Of a stretch of DNA of 64,000 nucleotides, positions 55,442 through 64,000 are shown piece after piece. Source of the stretch: Siphonodentalium dalli (Eukaryota; Mollusca; Scaphopoda; Gadilida; Siphonodentaliidae); assembly GCA_032622095.1 (NCBI GenBank), contig CP136066.1:97795319-97859318 (forward strand), read 5' to 3'. Under the pieces are notes generated by a model. The model was not told where the DNA came from. It saw nothing but the letters and a program-made list of their open reading frames with translations, and searched no databases. How positions within the stretch are numbered: position 1 is the stretch's first letter; every line of letters begins with the position of its first letter. The position numbers and the translations under genes were made by a program.

Positions 55442-55873
55442 ATAAGGAGATGAGAATAAGGCCAGCAGAAAAACCATTCTCTGTTCTTTCAAATGCGAAA
55501 GTAAGAAAGCAGGAAAATTTTGATATGATCCATTTTTGTGATATTCATAAATTTTTCAGCTCTTGGCCTGAAATATTGTAAAATTACTAGTAGATGTGCT
55601 TGACAGTAATGGAAATGCTCAAAATTTTCAAAATGATATTTTAGTTGACACAAATTAAGTCTTTTTTTTTGGCCTGAAATTTAGCCATTGGAGACCTACT
55701 TAACCCAGTACAAAAACCTAAGAAAACAGGAAACGATATGTTTTTTTTAATAATCATAAACCAATACATTTTTGGGGCAACTTGGGGGTGGTGTTTGTAG
55801 GGTCAATCAATGTACAGGAACATATATGATTATTTTGTTTATATAAGCCTGACTCAGAAGTATTTCTACTCAC

Positions 55874-56148
55874 ATCATTTCTGGTTAACTCCTCGCAGTC
55901 TTCTCTGTTACCAGGGCATCTGACTGGTTCCCCGTTGGAGAATAAAACAGGAACGCATGGTTCACACAGCCTGTGTCCACACGATGTCTGTACAGCATCA
56001 CGGAGGATGTTCTTGCATAGCACGCACTGATATTTGTCTTCGACATGTACAAATTCGGGCTGACCAGAGGGAGTGAGGCTGGATGTTGTGAGACTGCTTG
56101 GATAGTTTGATGATGGAAGGCTGAAGTTCAATTGTTCCATTCCAGGTT
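55874..56148 (-). CDS. TRAF-like gene, exon 1 of coding region: RING finger
   Basis: The acceptor CTATTTTTAG precedes 56148, eight untranslated bases follow, then ATG at 56140. The coding part is 89 codons, ending at GTGAGT. A Ser/Pro/Thr-rich N-terminus of about 35 residues precedes the RING: Cys39-x2-Cys42, Cys54-x-His56-x2-Cys59-x2-Cys62, then Cys75 and Cys82. RING domains of most TRAFs act as E3 ubiquitin ligases or dimer platforms. The last pair is C-x6-C (CPGNREDC) where TRAFs usually have C-x2-C or C-x2-D; Asp81 could serve instead of Cys82. At least one untranslated exon must lie upstream of 56148. Confidence 0.93.
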
Positions 56149-56477
56149 CTAAAAATAGTACATAACATCAGGGATTACGCTAGGGGTTGGGGAAAAGGTA
56201 CTCCTTTTGCTGTGGGGGAAAATTTCAGTCCATCAACAAATTATCTAGTTATTAGCATTTAGTAAATCAGTCAATATTTAAGCTACAGCTATACTTAAAG
56301 TAATTGACCACCTCTGACATGGTGTCACCCCGGGATACTGCAGCTAGGTTACCACTTCAACACTGCATGTACCGCGGTTACACCACGATGCATGCGGTCA
56401 TAGTTCACAGGCATGAAAATAAAATGCAGTGATTCTCCTTATATCTGTGGAACTTAAAGACAAGGATGGCCTTCGTT
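56149..56477. other. Upstream intron or promoter region, nothing recognised
   Basis: No promoter element or exon could be assigned. GTAACC...GGTTAC words around 56350-56385 are palindromic, but I give them no meaning. Confidence 0.3.
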
Positions 56478-56775
56478 ATCTCCTATATATTTTGAGAACT
56501 ACGTATATATATATATATATGTGTGTGTGTATATATATATGTGTGTACTTCATAGAATCGAAAACGGCTGCGCGGATCGAGCTCAAATTTCGTAAATAAG
56601 TGTAAAAACACACGGGGATCGTCGACGTCGCATTTTGGACAAGCTCTGAGCACTCCTTCACCCTTAAAGTGCGACCTTCGTTTGGATAAATGGGTTTCGC
56701 TATCGATTCGCTCGCGATCCAAGAGGCGTAACTCTACATTTTTTATATCTGTATATGTATATTTTTATATCCATA
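56478..56775 (-). mobile_element. Reverse-oriented member of the chain-element family
   Basis: Read on the minus strand it ends GTTCTCAAAATATATAGGAG, preceded by a TA/TG microsatellite and CGATTCTATGAAGTACACAC, as in the elements at 18.8 and 20.0 kb. Confidence 0.5.
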
Positions 56776-57399
56776 CTAGAAGGTGACCCGACTTCGTCCG
56801 GGCTTTGACCTTGAATTGACCATTTTTAAGGTCAAGGTCAGTTGGGGTAACGATTTGACCCGTCCAAAACACTGCCCGGACAAAAGTAACCCTACGTATA
56901 AAATTTCGTCGAAATCCCATCAAAATTGGCGATTTGACCTTGTATTGACCCGTGTTCAAGGTCAAGGTCACGTCGCACGGGCAAATGAATATGCTTATGA
57001 GACTCCCCATACGAAAGTACCCCCACATACCAAGTTTCATCGAAATCCCGTGATATTCGATCGTTTGACCTTGAAATGACCCGATTTCAAGGCCAAGGTC
57101 ACATCGCACGGGCAAATTAATAGGTTTATGCCACTCCCCGGCCGAAGGTACCTCCACATACCAAGTTTCATCGAAATCCCGTGATATTCAGGCATTTTAC
57201 CTTGAAATTACCCGATTTCAAGGTCAAGGTCACGTCGCACGGACAAATTAATAGGCCTATGTCACTCCCCGGCCGAAAATACCCCCACATACCAAGTTTC
57301 ATCGAAATCGGCTTGGTCGTTTTCGAGTCCATCGATTACAGACAGACAGACACACAGATCTTCCAAAATATATAATAGAAGACTAGCTGATGTGCCCGA
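56776..57399 (+). mobile_element. Chain-family element with nuclear-receptor-like core units
   Basis: It starts CTAGAAGGTGACCCGACTTC with hairpin CCCGAC...GTCCGGGC. Four units of about 125-135 bp follow, each with TTGACCTTGAA ... TTCAAGGTCAAGGTCA, then ACATACCAAGTTTCATCGAA. The end is CAGACAGACAGACACACAGA and TCTTCCAAAATATATAATAG. The last 340 bases are duplicated next to it. Confidence 0.6.
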
Positions 57400-57739
57400 A
57401 TCGTTTGACCTTGAAATGACCCGATTTCAAGGCCAAGGTCACATCGCACGGGCAAATTAATAGGTTTATGCCACTCCCCGGCCGAAGGTACCTCCACATA
57501 CCAAGTTTCATCGAAATCCCGTGATATTCAGGCATTTGACCTTGAAATTACCCGATTTCAAGGTCAAGGTCACGTCGCACGGACAAATTAATAGGCCTAT
57601 GTCACTCCCCGGCCGAAAATACCCCCACATACCAAGTTTCATCGAAATCGGCTTGGTCGTTTTCGAGTCCATCGATTACAGACAGACAGACACACAGATC
57701 TTCCAAAATATATAATAGAAGACTAGCTGATGTGCCCGA
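57060..57739. repeat. 340-bp tandem duplication, almost identical
   Basis: Bases 57060-57399 recur at 57400-57739. Apart from the junction, the only difference I see is TTTTACC versus TTTGACC near 57197/57537. The two 64-residue frames inside differ at a single residue. Confidence 0.92.
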
Positions 57740-57753
57740 CTTTGTCCGGGCTA

Positions 57754-60027
57754 TAGTCCAGTGCATTTATGAGAAAAAATGTCAAACCCGGAACTAATTG
57801 CAACAGAATTTTTTTTTGCTGGAATAAGTACATAAACCCTCCATAAACAACATACTAAAAATCGGCAAAAATCGGAAAAAGGGAAATTGGTGAATTTCGT
57901 GAAATAAATTTGGGGAAATTTGGTCAAATCATCAATTTATGGATTTTCATGGATGTATATAAAAACAATCAAATTCATAAATCATACAAATAGCATGTGT
58001 ATTGTGTCGACCACAATTTCCTGAACCCAGTACTGAAAACCAGTCCCAGATTCATTACGTATTTTTCGAGTTGTGTGCCTTCAAAAACGCGAGTTTACCT
58101 GATTTCGGAGCCTTAATTTCGCAGAATGAGCCAAATGCCGTATTATATGGTTAATTATTTAAAAAACTAGAGCAAAATTAATGACTTTTTCACTGTTTTA
58201 GTAATTTCCTCACTAGATTAAACACAAACTATGATTAATATGTGCATCAATAATTAAGAAGAAGATTATATTCTCAAACAAAATGTGTGTTCCATTGTAT
58301 GGACTTAGCCAATTTTGCCTCTGACACTGAACGTGTGTGGTGAAATTCAATATTTGACGTCATGTAACTCAATAATTTAATACCCATATGCCATGCTTTT
58401 CTTATAACCTTTTAAGTATGTTGGATTGAACAAATTGTAAAGGTATTAACAGGACATTATTTAAGAAAATCAACTTATGGCCCTTTGAATACTTAGTCTT
58501 AGCTTGTTTGCAAAGATGCCAGTTTGAGGCATTTTTGTCCATTCTAAAAGGTTTTGGGCCATAAAAAAAAAAAACAATGGGTTTTTTAATGTGTAAATTA
58601 TTTGAACTTTCCTCCCACAACACTTTAGTGATAAAAAATTACCTTTACATTGGTTATGCCATAGTATGTCACTTGATTTCTTTCATTTTTCAGGAAACTG
58701 ACTCCAATTTTAACGTTGGTATAGGTGTAGGAAAAATCACAAAATGCAATCTTATCACCAAATTACAGCCATTTCAGACACAATGTTGTTTTCTTCCAGT
58801 TTGTGTACATTCCTGTTGCATTATAAAACTGCTTAATACGTTATCAGACGTTGATTTATAATTTTATGGTTATGTTGTATAAAAACAATCTCAAAATGCC
58901 AATTTGACATTTCACTGCCAAATTATGACAAAAAATATATAGCTCTGTCAATAAACATAAACAAAGGAAATATGAAATTATGTATGAAAGAACAATGTAA
59001 GCAGAAGCTATTGATATAAAGGTTTATGCTTCAAGATGCATAATTTTGAAGTTTTTGTTGATATGCTTTCCCCTACCCCATTTTTCTACCGTTCAAATTT
59101 GGAGTAAGTTTCCACAATGATGAGTGAAATCCAGTGACATTCATTGGTATAACCATTGAAATGCTATTTTCTCAACAAAAAAATGATTTAAGATGACATA
59201 TCACATAATTTGACACAATAAACTTTCATTAATTTTTCTGAATATGCCTAAAATGCTTTTAAAATTGACAAAAACGACCCACAATAGCATTTTCGGAAAA
59301 GAGGCTAGACTAAGAGTTCATAGGACCATAATTTTATTTTCTTCACCAATGTATTTGAAAATTCCTTCACAATTTGTTCAATCTAGTATTCTCAAAATGT
59401 TATGAGAAAAGCAGAGCATATGGATATTAATTTATTGAGTTACATGACCTCAAATATGGCATTTCATTACACGAGTTCTGTGTCAAGTCCATACAATGGA
59501 ACACACATTTTGTTTGAGAATATTTTATTCTCCTTATTCATAGATGCACATATCAATCATATTTTGTGTTTTATCTAGTGAGGAAATTACTAAAACAGTG
59601 AAAAAGTCATTAATTTTGCTCTAGTTTTTTTAATAATTAACCATATAACACGACATTTGGCTCATTCTGCGAAATTAAGGCTCCAAAATCAGGTTAACTC
59701 GCGTTTTTGAAGGCACACAACTCGAAAAATACTTAAGTAATCTGGGAATGGTTTTCAGTTCTGGATTCAGGAAAATGTGGACGACAAAATAGGCATGATA
59801 TTTGTAGGACTTGTAAATTTCAATTTTTTATATACATTCATGAAAATCCATAAATTGATGATTTGACAAAATTTTCCCAATTTTATTTCACGAAATTCAC
59901 TAATTTCCCTTTTTCCGATTTTTGCTGATTTTTAGTATGTTGTTTATGGAGGGTATATGTACCAATTCCAGCAAACAAAAATTCTGTTGCAATTAGTTCT
60001 GGGTAAAACCATATATTCACTGGACTA
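57754..60027. mobile_element. 2.27-kb giant palindrome (foldback transposon)
   Basis: Starts TAGTCCAGTG and ends CACTGGACTA, flanked by CTA on both sides (57751-57753 and 60028-60030). Two roughly 1.1-kb arms pair along their length: AACTAATTGCAACAG at the start with CTGTTGCAATTAGTT at the end, and AACAAAATGTGTGTTCCATT at 58276 with AATGGAACACACATTTTGTT at 59495. Further in, CATTGGTTATGCCATAG near 58650 pairs with TGGTATAACCATTG near 59145. The turn is at about 58880-58990. It interrupts a CCCGAC...GTCCGGGCTATTC element whose two halves lie on either side. There is no coding sequence. A 3-bp target duplication fits several DNA transposon groups, so I do not assign a superfamily. Confidence 0.85.
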
Positions 60028-60575
60028 CTATTCAAAAACCAAATTTCAAGTCGATAGCTCTACCCAGCCCGACGTTGTCCGGGCTATTCAAAAAACTAAT
60101 TTCAAGTCGATAGCTCCACCCGTGTCCGAGATCTGGTCTGCGCATGCGCGAAGCTGGTGTCGCATGGGCTCGGCGACACGATAAAATTCGTATCCGGGGC
60201 AAGATACATTCACATACCAAATTTCAAGTCGATAGCTCCACCCGTTTCCGAGATCTCGTCTGCGCATGCGCGAAGCTGGCGTCGCACGGGCTCGGCGACC
60301 CGATAAAATTCGTATCCGGGGCAAGATACATTCACATACCAAATTTCAAGTCGATAGCTCCACCCGTTTCCGAGATCTCGTCTGCGCATGCGCGAAGCAG
60401 GCGCCGCACGGGCTCGCCAATACGACAACGTCCTCCGACTGGTCAAACTACACACACGTACCAAGTTTCGTCCCGATCGGTCGAGAATCGTAGATTTGTA
60501 TAAATGACAAACAGACAAATAGACAAACAGACAGACAGAGGTCTTCAAAATATATATGAGATATGCCCTGAAAAA
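60028..60575 (+). mobile_element. Chain-family element with 122-bp units (sister of 20090-20590)
   Basis: ATTCAAAAACCAAATTTCAA, then GCCCGACGTTGTCCGGGC, three units with GCGCATGCGCGAAGC and CGTATCCGGGGCAAGATACA, a CAGACA tail and TCTTCAAAATATATATGAG. Its first bases are separated from their hairpin (57735-57753) by the giant palindrome. Confidence 0.65.
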
Positions 60576-60976
60576 TATTTTAAACTTGTTAGGAAGAGAT
60601 ACATTATACACTTATCATCTTCGTACGATCAGAGGTATTGCCAGTTATTCCAGCTGACGAAAAATATACTCTGTGAGGTGATATTGTGTTTGTTTTTACT
60701 TAGGCCTAAAAAAATTAAACCGTGTTTCTGCTAAAACAGGACCTGTCCATGGTAGGGTAGGTAGGTAGGTAGGTAGGGATTTAATTTTTTTTATTATATA
60801 ATTTTATTATTTTTCACACCCCGCTCAGAGGTGCTCCAAGCTGTATGTATGATATTTTGACAACCGAGTGGTCATATAGTCATAAATTTTATTCCAAAAT
60901 AGAGGGAAGGAACATATTGACACACATTGAGAGTGTTTATCAGTAACAAATTATCTAACCACATTTCACTGATTAA
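60576..60976. other. No gene; GGTA microsatellite
   Basis: GTAG/GGTA repeats at about 60753-60778. Otherwise AT-rich unique-looking sequence. Confidence 0.4.
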
Positions 60977-61393
60977 AGGTACTCAATCCGATAAAACTCC
61001 TCTCAATTACTATTTCAATGGCTTCGGGGGTCAAAAATATTTGATTCGAGTTGAGGAAGTCACCCATCAAAGCTCAGATTTGGGCCCAGAACTCAGCCAA
61101 AATTGCGTTAAAATTACCACTTGATTTTAGAGTTATCCATCCTTGTCTGTTTGAATAGATTTGGAGTACACATCCAGAGCAGATTACGGCAGTTATTAGT
61201 ACTCATCTCGAGAACATAACAAATTTCAAAAATCAATATCTAATAACTCTGAGCTTTGTTTGATGGGTTCCTCGACTCGAATCAAATATTTTTTACCCCC
61301 AAAGCCAAAGAAATAGTAATATAGGACCCTCTGATCGGATTGTTGTTGTTGGAATCTGTTGAGATGGGGACCCTCTTTACGGATTGAGTACCT
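60977..61393. mobile_element. TTAA-flanked foldback element, second copy
   Basis: TTAA at 60973-60976 and 61394-61397. Ends AGGTACTCAATCCGATAAAA and GGATTGAGTACCT. It is close to the copy at 41580-42054 along its whole length but shorter in the middle. Confidence 0.75.
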
Positions 61394-61734
61394 TTAATGA
61401 TGCATAGGACACACAAACTATATCTCTGGCTTTAATTACTTTTAACTACATCCAAGGTGATAACTGAGAAGTCAGCTTGAGTTTATATGTGTCAGCCACC
61501 AAGATACCTGTATGCTTTCTATAAATCTTGACATCTCTTTAAAACTTTAAATGGCCTTTAGAATACATTATGTATTCCTGGGAATTTATGGTGATCTTTA
61601 TGACTGAAGACCAATAACAGTCCACAAGGTTTCTTAGATAGGAATGACAAATTAATGAGTATGTTGGTTTGCTCAAGTTACACATTCACTTTTTATCACT
61701 ACCACTAATCTCACCATTCCCATGTGTGTATTAA

Positions 61735-61962
61735 CCCTCTCTATACTAAATACTCATTGACCAAACAAGTAGATTCCTTAGGAAATGTTCAGATAATAAG
61801 TTCAACAAGTTCTAAACTTATTATCTGAACATTTCCCACCAACTAATCCTTCTGCAAATATATTATCTGTCGGCTACTTATTTTTCCATGATATCCATCC
61901 AGATGAATAATGGACTTTTCAATGTATACATTATAACTGAATGGGGGAGTCCATTTATTTCT
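61735..61962. mobile_element. TTAA-type MITE, decayed right end
   Basis: TTAA at 61731-61734, CCCTCTCTATACTAAATACT, hairpin GGAAATGTTCAGATAATAAG / CTTATTATCTGAACATTTCC, right end GGGGGAGTCCATTTATTTC. Confidence 0.6.
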
Positions 61963-63604
61963 GGATTGTTTCAATATTATTCAATAATCTGAGCTGTTTC
62001 AAATAATAGTACTGGATTTGAATTTTGTGATATACATCCGTCCGAAAAGTGTTCTCTATAAATGACTGACAGAGAATTATAAAGACATAGTTACCACCTT
62101 AGCGAATGTCCAAAAAAAAAAAATGATTCAAGCATTTTTTTTTTTCTATTTTTTTTTTTCGATCCACCCTACCAAAACAAGGTTTAAAAAATCCGTAAAG
62201 CAGAAAAATCAAAAGTTTGGCCTTAGATATACAAAATTGATAGATTACACTCCCCATTAATTGTATTCAGTATTAAAATATATATTTGTAAGACGATTTA
62301 CAAAAAGGCCCGCATTACAAATGGGCCTGGATTTACAATTTGTAGGTTTACCAAGAACAGTTGAAGGAATAATATACATGTATGTATTCAATTTGTATAT
62401 TTCCTGGCAACAACAGTCTGGCTGCAACCCATTTTTTTGACGCTTCACACAAATGGGAGTCACAAACTTATACATTTTCCTGAGTGACAATTTAATTAAT
62501 TGCCCCACCAAATTCCACACAACAATACATCGAAGTGTGTTGGAAAGTTTTAAACTAGACTGTTCTCTGTGAAAGCTGTGTTTATAATTTATATTTTATT
62601 TTATTCTGTGATTGCTATATATAGCACTGATCGTTTCCAGATTAATTGACCACACCCAGTTAAAATTTAATACTGTTTGTAATATTGTCAAAAATAAAAT
62701 TAATAGTGTCAAAATTATTTTAAAACTTGAGTTTCTTTAAAATTCCACCGTTATGTTAAAACTGATAACGATGTATTTTGTACTGTCTGTGGCATGCAAA
62801 TTGGGTGAACTCAGTATTGATCACTATGCTGCAAAGATGCAACTTTATTGACAGTACACATCAATCATGACATGAATAGTTATATTGTAGCTAAGGCCAA
62901 AACAAAACTTGCTTGTTTCCTATCATGGAGCAAAAAAAATTCCAGGTAGACAGGACTGGTATGGAATTTTTTTTTTAAACACGCAATATGTCTAGATCTT
63001 TAATGCTTAAATGTATTCTCCAATGTGGAGCCTGTCTATGTATTATGTGGGAAATAACTGAATCCAGCTCTATAAGACCTGTGATTAGTTATATATAAAT
63101 TTTGATAGAAAATTGGCTCCCAGGTGCCTGAGTATTACAAAATAGCAGATATAGATATTAAAAAGTCTCCTAAAATCAGACTTAGAAGTCACCTTGCCAC
63201 TGGAGTTCGCAGACACAAGAGGTGCATGGTGATCTTCAAACAACTGCCTTAAATATTATGAGCCACGAAGGCTGCAATGTGATATTCTATACTCTAGTAT
63301 AGTAGTAGCAGTAGTAATTATTATATTCAAATTAATAGTTCTAATATACCGGTATGTACAGGTACATGTATGATCTTGATATCAGTGAGTATTTAGAGAT
63401 GCCAAAAAAAATCCCTCCCTCCCAAAAATGCTCAATGTTTGCATCCATACTAGTGTTACACCTTTTAATGCCTACCTATCACTCAAATTTATCGATAGGC
63501 TGAGAAATTCTGTGAAACAATCACTTAGTTTAAACAATAATTGATTTGAACTAAACAGAACGAAATTACAAACAATACAGACACAATCATTTCTTGTCAT
63601 ATAC
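61963..63604. other. No gene recognised
   Basis: AT-rich. Poly-A and poly-T runs at 62112-62160 could pair with each other. An 87-codon minus-strand frame (62257-62520) has no recognisable domain. Confidence 0.35.
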
Positions 63605-63799
63605 AATAATGCTCTAATTAATCGACTTCTTAATCACAGCAGAATTATGGGTAACTTTTCAAGATTTAGTCGGAAATATGGCTTGTTGCCATTCATTGGA
63701 AAGCTCTCGCATGGCAACAAACCATATTTCCGACTAAATCCTGAAAAGTTACCCATAATTCTGCTGTGGTTAAGGAGTTGATTAATTAGAGCATTACTG
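63605..63799. mobile_element. pogo-type foldback MITE, 195 bp
   Basis: CAATAATGCTCTAATTAATC ... GAGCATTACTG with TA at the right. The centre is asymmetric, with GAAAGCTCTCGCATGGCAAC. Confidence 0.75.
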
Positions 63800-63857
63800 T
63801 ATGTCCAAACTCATTTAAGTTCTATTAACCAACACCCCTTCACATATCAAAGTTAAT

Positions 63858-64000
63858 AAAAGGTCGCAGACCACATGTCCCCCGACTCGAGTGGTAAACT
63901 TCATGATTGGATTTGTTTGTAGGATACTATTTGCAACAATGTTATACAGTATATAGATGTTGCAAACCACCGCAAAATTTCTTGGACAAAACAACCCGAT
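63858..64000 (+). mobile_element. Head of Helitron-like element, second copy, cut by window edge
   Basis: GGTCGCAGACCACATGTCCC and the following 120 bases match 1976-2130 almost exactly, with the same GTCCCCCGACTCGAGTGG and AATTTCTTGGACAAAACAAC. The tandem core would follow outside the window. Confidence 0.75.

Larger units (their letters stand above)
14368..56148 (-). other. TRAF-like adaptor gene, eight exons visible, 3' end outside window
   Basis: Exons on the minus strand, in order: 56148-55874, 49746-49642, 48961-48791, 42463-42383, 34832-34758, 32479-32360, 23271-23158 and 14572 to about 14370. All have AG acceptors and GT donors. Each internal exon is a whole number of codons (35, 57, 27, 25, 40, 38), so all seven joins are phase 0 and the frame is unbroken for about 379 residues. 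The product has an N-terminal RING, five TRAF-type zinc fingers (about residues 107-250) and a coiled coil (about 274-365). TRAF proteins link TNF-receptor and Toll/IL-1 type receptors to NF-kB and MAP-kinase signalling in the cytoplasm. The receptor-binding MATH domain should follow but is not in the window. Layout is closest to TRAF3, TRAF4 or TRAF2; I cannot assign an orthologue. Confidence 0.9.

Noticed and set aside
62257-62520. 87-codon minus-strand frame with Cys residues
   Set aside because: Cys spacing does not fit any zinc finger that I know, and there is no exon context.

Overview
The window looks like a stretch of a gene-poor, AT-rich animal genome, probably a marine invertebrate. 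The host gene has phase-0 introns with GT-AG ends. The intergenic and intronic DNA is packed with foldback MITEs, short tandem cores that end in ACGG/ACAG tracts and a hairpin, and phrases of the kind common in bivalve molluscs. A bivalve is my best guess, but nothing here fixes the phylum.

The only convincing host gene is on the minus strand. It is a TRAF-family adaptor (RING, five TRAF-type zinc fingers, coiled coil) whose eight recognisable exons run from 56148 down to about 14368. All seven internal junctions are phase 0 and join into one frame of about 379 residues. The last visible exon ends at a splice donor, and the TRAF-C/MATH exon is not in the window, so the gene continues past position 1 or the domain is lost. 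Everything else between 14 and 56 kb is intron.

Layout: 1-223 hAT-like transposase fragment running off the edge; 1.9-3.0 kb Helitron-like element with a 191-bp tandem core; 6.2-6.6 kb pogo/Tigger transposase C-terminus; 8.76-11.03 kb non-autonomous pogo-like element; 11.87-12.63 kb another tandem-core element; 14.4 kb TRAF exon; 15.95-17.06 kb first copy of a tandem-core family (called Z here); 17.88-22.66 kb head-to-tail chain of six related elements; 23.2 kb TRAF exon; 23.5-27.2 kb tandem-core elements and palindromic MITEs; 27.6-28.8 kb foldback MITE enclosing a LINE fragment; 29.7-32.4 kb two minisatellites; 32.4 and 34.8 kb TRAF exons; 35.8-38.1 kb second Z copy interrupted by a tyrosine-recombinase retroelement fossil; 38.3-48.7 kb TTAA-flanked MITEs with a TRAF exon at 42.4 kb; 48.8 and 49.7 kb TRAF exons; 51.3-53.4 kb third Z copy; 55.9-56.1 kb TRAF RING exon; 56.5-60.6 kb nested elements with a 2.27-kb giant palindrome; 60.6-64 kb sparse MITEs.

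The most unusual feature is the 38-bp minisatellite at 31.4-32.4 kb. Each unit repeats the last 12 coding bases of TRAF exon 6 plus its 5' splice site and 26 intronic bases. About 26 tandem donor-like sites therefore lie directly after a real exon, and at least two of them are closer to the donor consensus than the real one.
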